Of a stretch of DNA of 64,000 nucleotides, positions 1 through 13,300 are shown in pieces (the stretch's first letter is position 1; every line of letters begins with the position of its first letter). Source of the DNA: Portulaca oleracea (Eukaryota > Streptophyta > Magnoliopsida > Caryophyllales > Portulacaceae); NCBI GenBank assembly GCA_029582165.1, contig CM055871.1, positions 54,218,112-54,282,111 of the forward strand. The letters run 5' to 3'. Position numbers and translations under genes: made by a program. The notes beneath the pieces were generated by a model, which was given only the letters and a program-made list of their open reading frames with translations, was not told where the DNA came from and did not search any database.

Positions 1-2867
1 ACGACACTTACAATGAAAATCGTGATTGAACAATTGTAGATCTAAAACATAGATATGAAATTCAACTTCCAAATAACTAATACTAATCTTACTGACGTTC
101 GGCTCCGATTTCTTCGATGACTCTGCATCTTTACCATTGACGGAAAACCTCACAACCTGTGCTATAGAGATTTGAAAGTAGATCTTTATCCAACGTATTA
201 GACCACACCAACTGAACAAAAACTCTAGAAAGAGACTAAAAACCCTAAATAAGGGTACAATAAAAACTCTTACAAAAGAAGAGACTAACTTTCTTTGTAT
301 AAACGTAAAACCAAACTAACAATTGGAGTAGAAATCAAGCAAACTGGGGCTTACCATCGACAAAAGAATCGATGACAGCCCCTTCAAGGAATTGGAGGCT
401 AGGGTTTTCTAGAGAGAAAAGAGAGGAGGAGCCTAGGGTTTTTTTCTCGTAAACAAGGATGTAGGATTACTTAGGGAGATTTTCTTAAGAGAAGGGCCCC
501 TTAAGTATTTGTTTTTTCCTATTTACCCAAGTTTTTTTATAAAAAAAATGTTGCATATCTAGCCTTTCTCACTTACATGGAATTAACAATATTTAGTGAA
601 CTATAAGATATTTTGTTATTTCACTCAAAACTGTTGTGTTGGATAACATAGTGTTTATTCCCATCAATAAACAGTTATGAAACAACATATAATTATTAGA
701 GTTAATTATTAAAATGCAACATTTTGATGTTGCAAAATGAAACAAAACTAAAAGGGAGAAATGGTAGACACAATGAGCATAAATTCAATAGGGAAGTACT
801 GCATGGGTCACTTAGAAAAATGATCATATATTGATGTGGTGGCCTGCACATACATTATAAGTAATTTTGAATTGATCCAAAATGATAACTAAAGATGAAG
901 AAAATCTTTTCCCAAAGCAGTTTTATTTGACTGCACTGTAAATTCATCATCATCAATTCATCATCATCATCATTTTATGTATCTTTTTTGTGATCAAATG
1001 CCCACTTCAAAGACAATGACTTGATATCAATCAGGCCATTCAATTTCTAGGGTTACTTTCATCTCTGTAATTTATTAAGGAATTTATTTTGAACTTGGAC
1101 CCCTATCCAATCATGAATCATCATGAAACATGGGTTGTATTATATATATCTTTCATTAAAAATTTGAAACTATATTCTATATATTTTTTGTTTTGTATAT
1201 ATTCAAATAGAGAGAGTGTTTGCCTCTGATGGAAAAAGATAGAGAGAAATTTTAAGGATAAAATATTTTTAAAAAGTAGTATATAATTTTATGTTTATAT
1301 TTATGAATTAGGGTATTTAATTAATGTTTACTCTTATATTTGTACTTTATACGTTGATAACTGATGTTTGTCACGAGTAATTTACTAGCTAACAGAACTT
1401 GCTATAGCTTAATTAGTCCTCAAATTAGACCTAAAAAAGGGTCATTAATGGGTCTGGGTGCAGGTTATGTTCTATATATGTTTCGGGTCAATTAATGTTT
1501 CAACTCAGCTCAGTTTTGGGTTGAATGGATTTTCGATTATGGTGAACTAATTTTTGTCAGAATACAATTCTCATTGAAAAAGAAACATCGTTTAAGAAGA
1601 TATTTTAATCGGGTTCAGTTCATTTCAGGGTTTAAGTTTACATTCGGGTGAAAGGTTTTTTTTTCAACGTAGCTTACGTGAAGATCCCACCACCCACGTG
1701 AGCAGATATGTGTACTTATAGGCAGAATGTTTCCAGATGGAATTTAATTCGTGAACTCCATCACATTCATTGAAAATTCTTACCATTTAAGCATGCATTA
1801 GAGAATATAATCAAAGGGAATTAATAACCCTAGTAAAGAAAAGAACAAAAAGTTGAATTCAAAGAAGCATGAGGAATGGGAGTTCCTAAACTGTACTTTG
1901 GCATGCATGATATGAACCCACTAACTTCTCACCTACCTCTAAACAGGCCAGCATGCATGGAGCAACAAAGCTAAGTGGGGAAACCTACAACGCATGAGCA
2001 AAACCAGGGGAAAGCATGTATAACCCTAAGCATGCAAAAAAAAAACCCTAATTTAAAATTCCCCTATCTTTGTCATAGTTTGTAATAATATATAAATTTC
2101 CTTGGGAAACTAACCTCTTTAACCTTTCTTGAATTAGCCCTAGCTAGTCCTACCAATTCAAGTCAAATTGTCAATGACCCTTCTCAAACAATAATAAGAG
2201 ACACCACCTTGTTATTTGAAAAAACAAATCCAATGAGATACATGTAATCATCTTAATCAGAAGTTTAAGTCGATAGGTTGATATCCAGCGATGATTTTAT
2301 ATTGTAACACACCTCGTCTCAGATTGATATCGTGTGGAACTATCTCAACCTTGTGCAGATGTACACATATGAATGGGGGTAGTCGAGATTTGAATATAAG
2401 ACTTTACTCAAGACTCTGACACCAAATAGAATCATTCAACTAAAAATTTAGGTTGGTTGAAGGTTGAAGGTGGTCTAATAATAATTTTATACTCGAATAA
2501 TATAATCCCAACTCAGTATTAGTCATTGTAATCAATCACTATTCTTATGTTTAAATTAAAAAGTGTTTGGTTGAATTTTTTTTTTATCGGAAAAGTTGGT
2601 CAATTTTTTCAAATTAACAATTTTCCCCATGTTTAGTTGAATTTAATTAGTGGATAGAAAAACTTTGAGATAAGACCCATTATTTTACGCTTAGACCCGA
2701 TCATGAATTGAGCCAACACACCATTAATTAAAGCTTAAAATATCTACTCAACAGTCTAGGTTATGAAATAACTAGTGGACCAACTAGGTTACTAACCCGA
2801 AAAAAGAAAAATGTACATGAAACAAGACATTGACAAAATTTTCCAAGTAACAAATAATGATAATAAG
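1..2867. other. AT-rich intergenic DNA, no gene seen
   Basis: No reading frame of convincing length or family similarity was found on either strand. A short TCA/CAT microsatellite lies around 946-975. An island rich in degenerate GGGTC/GGTTC words lies at about 1436-1650. The first 500 bases contain a stretch with CTAGGGTTTT-like words that resembles old retroelement or UTR sequence, but no ends could be defined. Confidence 0.5.
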
Positions 2868-2869
2868 TA

Positions 2870-3117
2870 CTCCCTTCGTTTCATGTTAGCTGTCATCTTT
2901 AAAAATCATGCAGTCAAATTTCAAAATTTTGATTATAAATTTCTTCAAATTATACAATGAGTTGTTATAGAAAATTATCACAATTAGATTCATAACGAAA
3001 AAATATTATCATAGAAATATAACATTGCAATGGTTAATAACATATTATATAAAAAATTATCAATTAAAAAGTGACATTAAAAGTCGTAAAAGTGACAATT
3101 AATATGGAAAGGAGGGG
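2870..3117. mobile_element. Stowaway-like MITE
   Basis: The ends read CTCCCTTCGTTTCATGTTAG on the left and the complementary AATATGGAAAGGAGGGG on the right. The element is flanked by TA on both sides (2868-2869 and 3118-3119). The interior matches the other Stowaway copies in the window, with the shared words for GTCAAATTTCAAAATTTTGA and AATAACATATTAT. TA target duplication and CTCCCTCCGTT-type ends are the hallmark of Tc1/mariner-derived Stowaway MITEs. No coding capacity. Confidence 0.8.
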
Positions 3118-3119
3118 TA

Positions 3120-5404
3120 GTTATTTTTTTTTAAAAAAAAGCATCTTCAATATATATCAACTTTTTAATGGATTTGCATGATTAACTAGCTAGCTAGGAA
3201 TACACCATACTTTTTAGTGGGGAAAAAAGTGTTGAAAAGATCGATAAGGATCAATATCTAATCATGTACATGTTGTGTATCCTTTCACCTTTATATAAGT
3301 TAATAAGAATCCCGTGAAATGACACGAGATTAATTAGTAAATTAATTGCATTGTAATTTGGATTAGTGCTAGTAATTTGACTAAGATGACTAATAATTAA
3401 AGAATTGCAAGAAAATTAGTCACTCTCATTCTCATAGTCTTAAAGGGGGGCCTATACTTATAATTCAACAGTCTTAATCTTATTTAGATGAATATTTTTG
3501 GGTGTGCAAGGGTGTTATTATGTGCCTTTGATGTCAATGTTCAATATTATTATAGGATATTTTTAGTAGAGTCATCTTATTTTTTTTACCTTTCACATTT
3601 ATATATATACATAATTAAAGTACGTTTAAAGATATTTTTGTTTACATAAGAGTTAAACTTATAATCCAGTTACGTGGTAATTTTTTTCCTTAAGTGTCAC
3701 GCAACAAATACACAATAATTAGAATAGAAAACATGTATTAAATAGTTCTAAGTGATGTATAGATTTGATTGTTGATTTTTGAATTGAAGCTCGTGCGTGA
3801 TATTCACATATATTGCTACATCGCCTTAGATTTTGTTTATCTAATTTTTCAGGTCACCGAAATTGTAATTTCTTAGAGACCTTCTGAATTACCCGTCTTA
3901 AAGCTTAATTTAGAAATATTTACAAATCGTGAAAAAAAGGGTTGGCATAATTTGAAAGAGCAACATTCAATAAATAGGTAGGGTTACACATAGAGTTGGG
4001 CAACGGGTCGGATTAGGCTGGGTCAGAATCGACCCTTTACTCTTATGAATTAGGGTCGGGTCAACACTTTTGAGACAAGGAGTAGGGTCGGGTCATGGGC
4101 CAACTGACTCTGACCCGTCCATGACGCGCCCATTTACTACTTCCTCTATTGTATTTGCACTCTGAGGGAGATCATTGTTCAAGCATGGGACAAGCTAGCT
4201 AGAGAATAGAGATAAGACAATATTAATCATAATTATATGGAGATGAAATTCAAACTAAAATTTTATGGAGATGATATTTGTAAGTTGTAACTGTTAACAC
4301 ATCATAACTGCTATCATTTGAAGTATGGAGTTGTTTGACATTTGGTAATGTCCTATTTTTTTTTTTAGCCACTTTTTAGCTTTTTTAGTGGTCACTACCT
4401 AGTGCTATTTTCTTACAACTTTTGTCAATCTTTTTTTTTATGTATTTTTTTTTATTTTACGTTAAGTTAGTGCATGCTGTGGATAGCTAAAGAGGGAAAT
4501 AGATGTACTTTAATTTGCAAAGTCATTATCAAAGTAGGGTTGACCATCATAATTAGTGGCTTCATTTGTAATTAAGTTAGCCATAGATTCGAAAACTTAT
4601 TTCAATGGTATTTTCAATCTTTTTTTTAGAAGGTATGAAAAAGGGTACTTAAAGATTTCTTCTTATAGGAAATCTTCTCATCCTATTCTCATACAGTATT
4701 TTGTTGAATTGCCTATCATCTATCTGATTTTATGTTTCAACTACTGACAGTTGATGCCCTCTTTCTAAAAGTCAGTCAGCTGCGGTCATTTGCTTCTGTA
4801 TAAATATGAGACATATTTACCCCATGTGAACTTCGAAAGTAAACTACGAATAAGAGTCCAAGATTGCCGATTAATGTCCAGTTGCTGAGCACTTTTAAGT
4901 TCGGAAAAATCATACTTATCGAACATCCATAAAATCGTAACATCAATTAATGATGTGATTCTATTAGATTGCATGCATATTCACCTTATTATTAGCAACA
5001 TGCATGGTATTTATAACCCATCAACATTAATAATATCATATGATTCTATTAGATTTAGTTAGATACTTGTATTAGTCCCTCCCTTGATTACTTGCCCATG
5101 ACATTTAATTGTAACCTGTAAAAGGGACTGGCATTGAATAAGGCACCAACCATTGTAAAAAGAAAAAGAAAAATTTCTAGAATAAAAATAAATTAGGGTG
5201 TTTTGTTGGAAGGACAAGTGTATGATTTGGAGAACAAACATGGCCCAACCTCCTGTGTGTTGTCTCTGTAGCGTGATGGAGAAATCTGGCCAATTGGGTC
5301 TACAAATATCACCATGTTTTGTTGCACTATCCCTTTCAATAACGTGACATTTCTGTCATTTTCTTGAATTTTTTTCAAAACATTTAACATATTTAAGGAT
5401 ATGT
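3120..5404. other. AT-rich intergenic DNA, no gene seen
   Basis: Nothing gene-like was found. An island of degenerate GGGTCGGGTCA words occurs at about 3990-4140. The short open frames near 4556-4974 and 5059-5390 have no recognisable family, no exon structure and AT-driven composition. Confidence 0.5.
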
Positions 5405-5930
5405 TATTGATTGTGTTTTCGCCACTTTATTATGACGAGAAATGTTTACGAAATCTATGAGAGAAGTGATTAGAGCTGATTTGAAATGTGTAGAATTTTA
5501 ATGGACGACAAGATATTGGATATAGCTGTTTGGCGGGTTAATATTAAGGTAGTTGGATGAGGGAGTGAGAAGTTGTCGGTAGGATGCCTTATGTTATCTT
5601 TTCTATATTTGTTTTTTTGGGCACTCCTTTTATATGTATTTTTCAGGTGCAACTGGTGTATGATGCATCAACTTAACTGTTCATTACTTAGAGCACATAG
5701 ATATGTAGTTTCGTTTCCCTTGGTTCTATTATTCTCTTGGTTTTCCAAACGACTTTCCATATTATATTTGTAATGGTGAACTTTTAAAAATGTTTTTTTA
5801 AAATTTTACTAGGCTTGCCGGAATCACGCTCTTCATGTACTTCTACCCATAGGGGGAAAGACTGTCTGCATTGAAATTCTCTCAAACCTCTCGTTAACGG
5901 AACTATATTGAAGTATATTATTGTTATATT
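5405..5930 (+). mobile_element. LINE-like 3' fragment (family copy 1)
   Basis: This segment matches in order and wording two other segments in the window (about 6480-6920 and 12700-13140). Shared words run from AAGTGATTAGA...TTTGAAATG through GATGAGGGAGTGAGA, CTTGGTTTTCCA and GCCGGAATCACGCTC. A related fragment near 24350-24535 ends in a GTTGTTGTTGT tail, which is how 3' ends of plant RTE-type LINEs usually look. The assignment to RTE is an inference from that tail and from a degraded reading frame at the 5' side. It is dead sequence. Confidence 0.5.
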
Positions 5931-6479
5931 ATTTAAGCATACAATATTGTTGAAAAATGTGTGTTTGTAAAAGTGTTTTTGTTCGCTTAGGCTCTGTTTT
6001 TGGGAAGGTTTATTAGGAAGATATAATAAAATTTTTTTAGAAGTAGTAAATTTAAGTAAATTTAAATATATTTAGATAGAAACAAGTAGATTCGGGAAGA
6101 ATGGATAATGTTTGAATGGTGGATCACTTAGAACATGGCCTAAATTCATGGGAAAAACGGATTTTTTTTTCTTTCATCTTATTTTACAAGAACCAAATGG
6201 TACCATTACTACCATATAAGAAGTAATATCCACAAAAAGAAAAAACTAACAATAAATAATTCTCTTATTAGACTAATAGCCCAAAAGATGTGGGCTTCTT
6301 ATTGGGTCGGATCCAATAGATGTCCATGGACCTGCTCTTGATGAATTGGTGGCTGTTCTAGCCCAAAGTAAATGGGCTGATCCTTGGGCTTGGCTTAGCA
6401 AAAGCTCACCTTTTTTTCTTTTTTCAAGTTCTAGCCTTTGGGCTAATAAATCCTCTCAAACTTTGACATGGACATGTGA

Positions 6480-6920
6480 AACTTAGAAAGTCTACGAGAA
6501 AGGTGATTATAAGTAATCCGAAGCATGCGAGCTTGACATGACATTTGTAGAGAGGTGATAAAAACCAAACTTGGTAGGAGCGTTTTGGCTGGCTAAGATT
6601 AAGGTTGTCAGATGAGGGGGTGAGAGATTATCGGTTGAACGCCTTGTTTTGTCATTTTTGTATGTTTTCTTGTACTCTCCTTATGTTTGTGTTTCCCAGG
6701 TTTGTCTAGTTCACTCACTTAATTCTCATTGTCTGGTCCACACGAGTGTAAAGCTATCTTTTTCTCTAATTCTTTCGTTTTCTTGGTTTTCCATACGGCT
6801 TCCAAGTGGTTTTTGAATTAGTTTTTTTTTTTTCTGTTTTCAAAATGTATATTTCTTTGAATACGCTGAAATCAACGTCTTCATACATTCACATTAATGC
6901 GACTACACTAGAGTTTTACT
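6480..6920 (+). mobile_element. LINE-like 3' fragment (family copy 2)
   Basis: Second copy of the repeat at 5405-5930. It shares GATGAGGGGGTGAGAGATTA, TGTACTCTCCTTATGTTTGT and CTTGGTTTTCCATACGGCTT with the copy at about 12700-13140. No intact reading frame. Probable RTE-like LINE 3' region. Confidence 0.5.
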
Positions 6921-6947
6921 TTAAACTCACTTCAAATGTGTGTGTTA

Positions 6948-7288
6948 TCCAACTTTGATCACAAACATAAACTTAACATGACATCATGTGTTGCATGTGT
7001 ATTTGGTTCTCTGAGCTCACTTCACTAAGGTGTGGAAAGATATAATCCACAAACTATGTCTTGATATGGAAAGGCATTAGTTTGGTTGTGCTTAAAAAGC
7101 CATTTGGTCTAGGATTGATGGTTTAAGTCTCACCATGTCAACATCAAACTTTGATCACAAATATACAGTTAACAATGTGTTGCATGTGTATTTCATTCTT
7201 TGAGCTCACTTCACTAAGAAGTGGGAGGAAACATCAACAAACTTTATCTTGACATGAAAGGACATTTAGTTTAGTTGTGCTCAAAGAG
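6948..7288. repeat. Diverged tandem duplication, about 196-bp period
   Basis: A unit beginning AACTTTGATCACAAA at 6951 is repeated at 7147. Both copies run through GTGTTGCATGTGTATTT, GAGCTCACTTCACTAAG and TTTAGTTTAG/TTAGTTTGGTTGTGCT words to an AAAGAGCC/AAAAAGCC end. The copies differ by scattered substitutions and small indels, so the duplication is old. No coding content. Confidence 0.7.
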
Positions 7289-9480
7289 CCTTGTGAGCGA
7301 TACAGGGGCTGAAGGTCTATCCTTTTTATTAGGGTTTGAATATAAATGGTTATAATTTGTTTGACATAAATTGTGGTGCTTTTGGGAGCAAATCTAGTTC
7401 AATGTTTATTTAATCCTGTTTCTTTACTTGCTGATGTTGAGATTCACCCATGAATAAAAATGTTCCACATCGAAAAAGTAAAGAGAAAACACATGATATA
7501 TAAGTGAAGTGAGCTACTCCTCTTAATACCAATTGGTTTTAATATGAAACTTCACTTAATTTGTGTACCATGGACCTTAATTGAATTGGGCTCCCGCCTT
7601 GAATCTCCCCAACAGCTGATACATAAAATTTTACATCTCAATAAGGGAGGCTAATGGATAGACTACTTTTTTTTTTTTTTTTTTTTGCAAACGGTACAAT
7701 AGGAAAGAAACAGAAAATAAAGACAGAATACAGAAATAAAAACAACATCAAGGAAGGGTTCGTCTCGTAGCCCTCTTGGTTAGAGAGCGTGCTTCCTTAA
7801 TGTTAGTTTTCTTGTTAAGGATAAAACAAACATCTAAATTAAAAAGACAGTGGCGATAAAGGATATCTTGGCTTTCACAAAACGACTTCGGCCTTATAGC
7901 TCCTTACTTACCATCATCTAAAAGTAAAAATAGGTTGGTGCTTTGTTAAATGCCATTATTCATTGTCTAGGTATCCATCATAGCTAGTGACTAACCCCAC
8001 ACTCTTGCCAGCTAAAAGTGGTATCTTCTTTGCTTAGTTAAGTGGAAGTAGTTCAGTGTAAACATTATATTCATTGAGATCCTTCTATAGGGTTAAACTC
8101 ACCAAATTATTAAGAGAAAAGTTTTTATGAACATTGAATCAAGCTTAATGGAAACAAAGCCTTGAAAGCAAGCATACAAACAGCCTAAGAACACTTTAAT
8201 ACTAACGAAGAAATTGTATCCACCAAGATTTGAATCTCAGTAGAGAGGATAAACCTCCTAGTTCATACTATGAGTATTAGACTACCTTTCGTATTCAAGT
8301 GGAAATGTGGAAATATGCTTAGAATAATTTCCAATTATTTTAGTTCTACTTTTATACACATTTATTCATCGAATAAGATTACACTTCATCAATATATTTT
8401 TTTTTCTTTTTCTGTTAAATGATTTCATATGGGATGGCTAATATATCTTCACATCACCCATAGTGTACAAGTACAACTTTATTTGACCCTTTGTCATACC
8501 ATAGGGTTGGCAACAAATGTAAGTATGTAACTTGGGTTGAGAACAAGTATTTGACATGCCAAGAAATTTCCTTTTGTCCATTCAACTTGGAGTTTTCCAA
8601 TCCTTACAAGATACAATAACATAAAATAAATGCCTTTGAAAGAGACATGAGCTTTTTTTTATGGTTGCATGCTCAAATATCAACCTTGAATCCTTAAAAT
8701 GGGACCCAAGATTGGAAATGACAAGACAAAAAAATAGGAAATAAAATAAAAGGTGAAAAAATAAAGAAAAATTCCACACTTGAAATATTACTAATGGTGT
8801 CTTATAAAAGCAATTTAAGGTGGTTTAATTAAATGATGAAATTGATTGATAAAGAGATGCATGATTATTTAAGTCATTGAACATTTATTGCTTGTTTATT
8901 GATCCACGATGGATGTTTTGATTAGTAAATTTATTAACTAGTTGTCCATTTATATTGATCTTTATTATAGTAATTGTGTGAAGTTCTTTATTTATGTAAA
9001 CCATATGGTGATTGTTGAAGATCCAAAAATATATTTGGTCATATATTTGATTATGTCATTTTGCATAGAAATACCAAATCATCCCTAACAAATATGATTC
9101 ATCATCTAAAATTTTTCTACGTGAGAATTTTTTCTAATTCTAATAAGATTTGACCATTGATGTAGAGCTGATCAGCTGGATAGTACGTAAATGGAGTTAG
9201 ACTTGATAATTAGGTCATTCTGGTTGGGTTTGGGTACGACCCATTTGGGTTGGATCAACTTGGGTCAACAAGGTTCGAGTTTGGGTTGTCATTTTCGGGT
9301 CAGATTGCTTTATATTTTGTCAAATATATTATTAAATAGAGAACAAATTTTGTAAGGTCGGGTCAAGTCCAGTTGGGTCCTGTAGATTCAGGTTAACTAG
9401 CTTTAACATTTTCAAATGTGAATCGGATCATGTCAATTTTAATTGATCTAGCTAGATGGGTTACCACCTCTTAAATGGGA
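7289..9480. other. Intergenic DNA with a possible reverse-oriented retroposon tail
   Basis: No gene was found. A long T tract at about 7665-7686 followed by sequence up to about 7910 looks like the poly(A) end of a reverse-oriented LINE or SINE; this is a weak call. An island of GGGTT/GGGTC words lies at about 9200-9470, just upstream of the DUF7054 gene. Confidence 0.35.
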
Positions 9481-9503
9481 TACCATCTAGTCTAGTATAA
9501 AGC

Positions 9504-9510
9504 TATATAA
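9504..9510 (+). promoter_or_regulatory. Candidate TATA box of the DUF7054 gene
   Basis: The sequence TATATAA lies 111 bases upstream of the chosen ATG at 9621. A start of transcription about 30 bases downstream would fall near 9535-9540 in a CA/CT-rich stretch and give a 5' UTR of about 80 bases. This is normal for a plant gene but is inferred from position only. Confidence 0.5.
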
Positions 9511-9620
9511 GAAAGCAACTGAAAAGTGTCAACACATACACACCTTCCCTCCCTATTTCCCCCTCCTCAACTCCATTGCTAAGTACTAACTAGCTCTATA
9601 TTTGCTTCCCCTTTGTCAAC

Positions 9621-11445
9621 ATGCCAGCATGTACCAAATCTAACAGTCTACATCCAGGGCCTCCATCAGCCGCCCACCGCCGCCACCGGAAACCACCCAA
9701 GTCCACCTTGATCCTCCGCAAGTGCCGCTCCGAGCCCTTGTTGCTTCCCTCGGCCTCCGGCAGGGCCCGCCTGAGTTCGAAGTACTCCGGCAAAGCGAGC
9801 TATTTTCTTCGGGTCAATTCCTTGAACAACAACAGCAATAACTTCAAGTCATCACAAACTAAACTTATTCCATCTCCTCTTAGTCGATGTAAGGTGGTGA
9901 GTACCTTCTAATGCCATGTTTCACTGTGATTTTTATTTGATTATCTTAGCTTAATTTTTTTTTATATAGTAGATCGGTTTATCCACTGAATCCCCTCTAT
10001 AGAGTGTAAATTTTGGAGCGCCAACAATTTTTACCAAAATTTAAACTTTGATAGGGAGGATAAAAGTCTCTCATTCTCGTGCGATTTGAGCTATAAGCTG
10101 ACTGGCAAATTCCATCTTAACTTAAATTATCATGTTCCTAATACATACACTATCGTCTATCATGTAAGACAACTTATGTTTTTGTGATTGTATTGTTGTT
10201 TTTGCGTGTCTATATTCGTTTTATTTTGTTTGGTCTGTTGCTCTTGTATTTCTGTTTGTTTTCATTAAACAAGGTAAATTTGACTAGTTTACAGGCTCTC
10301 TGAAGCTTTATAGGACGGGGGCAAAAGGGTAAAAAACGACCTTCTATGATGAGTATAGCGCATCAAGCCCACAACTTTCGCTTTTAGAAAATATTGTTTC
10401 TAAAATTTAATGCAGAACTTGAAAGATTGGGTAGTAACTACTTGACTACCACCTCTTTTGGTACCTTATGTTTCCTGTTTCATTTAAACAAAATATTGCT
10501 TATATTAGAATTTCCGTATCATTGGAGAAGTTAATGTAACTCATAAGGGCTAATATTGTAGGAATATGAGAAGAACACAAAGATTCTAATTACAGTGACC
10601 GTGGAAGGTAGCCCAGGGCCAATTCGAACCCTAGTTGAGCCAATAACAAGTGTAGAAGACACCATCAAGCTTGTCATTCATAAATACAGGGAACAAGGTC
10701 GGATCCCTTGGTTACCCATGGATATCGATGCTGCTTCTTCCTACGATTTGTACGTCTCCTACTTCAGTCTACAATGTAAGTTCCACGTTTGATATTGCAC
10801 GCATTGAAGATCGAGATAGTTCTTGTATAAGACAGTTTCCGCGTCTTATAATGAATTTGTAGTATAGGATACTGTCTATCATTCAAATATACCATATACA
10901 GTTAATTAATATAGTTCATATAGAGGATACCATATATGATCCAAGTTTGTTAGGGGCGGTTGATTTGCATTTATTTTTATCCTCTTTGCTCGATGCTCCA
11001 TTTGAACTAATATGAATGGTTGGATTAAAGTTTATAATAAATTAAATGTGCGGGCCTATTGATATGGAATATCAGATGTAGTTACTCTGATTCGAAGTAA
11101 ATAAAATATGTGTTGAGAGTATGCATATATTCCTATATACTTTAGTAAGTATTCTATATGTTTATATGAAGGATAGGCTTGGATACATCGAATACAATTG
11201 GGGAATCTGGAAGTAGAAGTTTTTATCTACGAAAAAACAACACAAGGAATCATGAGAAGGTTACAACTACAATGCAAGCTACGCCCGAGATTACATCCAT
11301 TCTCGAAAGTTCGACCTCTCTAGATCGGCGAAATCCCCACATTATGATTCTTCTTTTTCCTCCATCTATGATCCAAAAGATGAATAAATTCATGCAAAGG
11401 ATGCATAAGTTATTCAAGGTACTCGGATGCCTAGATTCCATATAA
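9621..11445 (+). CDS. DUF7054 family protein, At4g22758-like (3 exons, 252 aa)
   Basis: Exons are 9621-9896, 10562-10775 and 11177-11445. All introns are GT-AG, and the donor at 9897 is a strong GTGAGT. The spliced frame is continuous and codes for 252 residues. The N-terminus is basic and Ser-rich, with an RKCRSEPLLLPS motif typical of this plant family. The conserved domain starts in exon 2 (KILITVTVEGSPGPIRTLV) and continues across the exon 2/3 junction (YFSLQCLDTSNTIGESGSRS, then FYLRKN). This matches the DUF7054 domain of uncharacterised plant proteins such as At4g22758. The biochemical role of the family is unknown; the fold is thought to be ubiquitin-like, which is family knowledge and not seen here. 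The C-terminus is basic and Met-rich. The exon 1 donor could alternatively be at 9894, which would drop one Val. Confidence 0.87.
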
Positions 11446-12170
11446 GCTATGCTCTTTCATGGGTGTGTAGCTATACTATTGTGAGCAGAAACGTTTGTTA
11501 ATATACTTTTAATAGTAGAGAAGATCTTATGAAAATATATTATTTGTAGGATCGAGTTTTTAATCGAATTTTTTTTGCATGATTTTTAATAATAATATTG
11601 TAATTATTTATATATGTGTGGTGGCTATGCAATGTAATGATCATATCTCATAAATATATGAATAATTTTTAAAAATTGGTCATGCTAGTTTATGGCTTGA
11701 ATGTCGTTTTATAGGTCTATGTGGAAGTGGAACGAATATTCGTTAAAACTCAACAACAAAAAAATTGTACTAGGATGACATAATGTAGATGAGCAAACAG
11801 GGCTATAAATAGTTGCATTACAAAATACATGACACAACATGATGTTGATGATTAAGAAACAAAAATAAATAAAAAAGAACAAGGTGTAACCTTCCAAAAT
11901 AAGTTTCAAATTAAATGAAAGAGAAATATAACCCCATGCACATGAAAGGACATGGAAGAGAAAACAATGACATCAAGTTAGTTGAATAGTTATTAGAGGT
12001 ATTTATTAAGATGAAATTATCTTCATTTTCATTTAGCAGTACCGTCTTATTATAAATTTTAGCGTGATACGTATAATTTTATGGTAGCTTTTATAAATAA
12101 AAAGGTGATTAAAATATTAATTATTAGTCATAGTAAAATATCAAAATGTCATCATGTAAAGAATCATATC
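11446..12170. other. Intergenic DNA downstream of the DUF7054 gene
   Basis: AT-rich sequence that probably includes the 3' UTR in its first few hundred bases. No further gene, RNA or clear transposon was identified. Confidence 0.5.
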
Positions 12171-12178
12171 CATCTTAC

Positions 12179-12378
12179 CAGGGACGGAGCATGGGCATGG
12201 CAAGAAGGGGCCATTGCCCCCCTGAACTTTTTAAAATTAATACTATGAAGCCTTCATTTATGTTTCTTTATTGGCTAAGTTGGTAAAACCTTACTTAGTT
12301 GTTGTTGAAGTCTCAGGTTTGATGCTTGTTTGGACTGTATTTTTGCCCACTTGATATTTTATGCTGGCTTCGTCCCTG
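12179..12378. mobile_element. hAT-type MITE, 200 bp, with 8-bp target duplication
   Basis: The element begins CAGGGACGGAGC and ends GCTTCGTCCCTG, giving about 12-bp imperfect terminal inverted repeats. It is flanked on both sides by the identical octamer CATCTTAC (12171-12178 and 12379-12386). An 8-bp target duplication with CAGGG-type ends is diagnostic of the hAT superfamily. There is no coding capacity, so it is a non-autonomous copy. The perfect duplication suggests a fairly recent insertion. Confidence 0.88.
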
Positions 12379-12699
12379 CATCTTACATTAAGTTTTCATG
12401 AGAATTTGCGTTCTTTTAAACGTTGGTCACTGAACTTAAAAAAATACAGCACGTGTTACGGGTTGTTGTTGACTTGCTATAGGTGTTTAAAACTATATAT
12501 TCTATCATTTTCACAATATTTGTCATCGTAACAAATGTGTTGTCAAAGTTTTAAAAAAAATTGATTATAGGTTTCTCAACATATGTGTGATACTCCATTT
12601 TATAAAATTACGGGTTGGCTCATGTGTACAGGAGGAGTGTGGAAACTCCCGTGCAGAGGTGTGAAAATATTACACATTTTCACTTCGTCGTGGGCGTCA

Positions 12700-13140
12700 G
12701 AGATCTAAAAAGTTTATGACAGCAGTGATTAGAAGCGGTTTGAAATGTATAGGCTTAATAGAGGACATGAAACTCGCTACAACTGCTTTGTAGGCTATGA
12801 TTAAAGTAGTCTCGGGTGAGGTAGGTGAGAGGTTTCTAGTAGAACACCTTTTTTTTTTAATCTTTTCTGTATGTTTTCTTGTACTCTCCTTATGTTTGTA
12901 TTTTTCAGATAGATCTAGTTCACCCATTTAACTACTCATTGCTTCGAACACACATGTATGAAGCTATATTTCTCTCTAATTCGTTTGTTCTCTGGGCTTC
13001 CCAAACAGTTTCCCAAATGATTTTCGAATTGGTTTTGTTTTCGGTTTTTAAAATTTTTTTTATCACGCTGAAATCAATTTTTTCATGCATTCACATAAAG
13101 AGGAATAATACCTATATCTGGACCCCTCATACTTCACATT
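12700..13140 (+). mobile_element. LINE-like 3' fragment (family copy 3)
   Basis: Third copy of the repeat seen at 5405-5930 and 6480-6920, and the best preserved. It contains TGTACTCTCCTTATGTTTGT, CACCCATTTAACTACTCATT and a terminal GGACCCCTCATACTTCACAT. The 5' part gives a broken reading frame compatible with the C-terminus of an RTE-type reverse transcriptase polyprotein. That assignment is inference. Confidence 0.5.
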
Positions 13141-13181
13141 AGTGATACTTTTTTTTTGATAACTGAATGCCAATAGGCCGT

Positions 13182-13300
13182 CCCCCCCCCCCCCCCCGAT
13201 ATATCTAGTTCACCCATTTAACTACTCATTAACTAACGATTGTGATACTCTTATAAAAATATCAATTTCTTCATGCATTCACATAAATTATATAATTACT
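13182..13300. repeat. Poly(C) tract followed by a partial repeat copy
   Basis: A run of about 16 C residues (13182-13197) is followed by ATCTAGTTCACCCATTTAAC and TTCATGCATTCACATAAA. Both are words from the LINE-like copy that ends 40 bases upstream. The arrangement looks like a partial local duplication joined at the homopolymer. Confidence 0.5.

Noticed and set aside
7770..7850. tRNA or SINE with A-box-like TAGCCCTCTTGGTTAGAG
   Set aside because: No matching B box or cloverleaf could be formed; the nearby T tract fits a reverse retroposon tail better.
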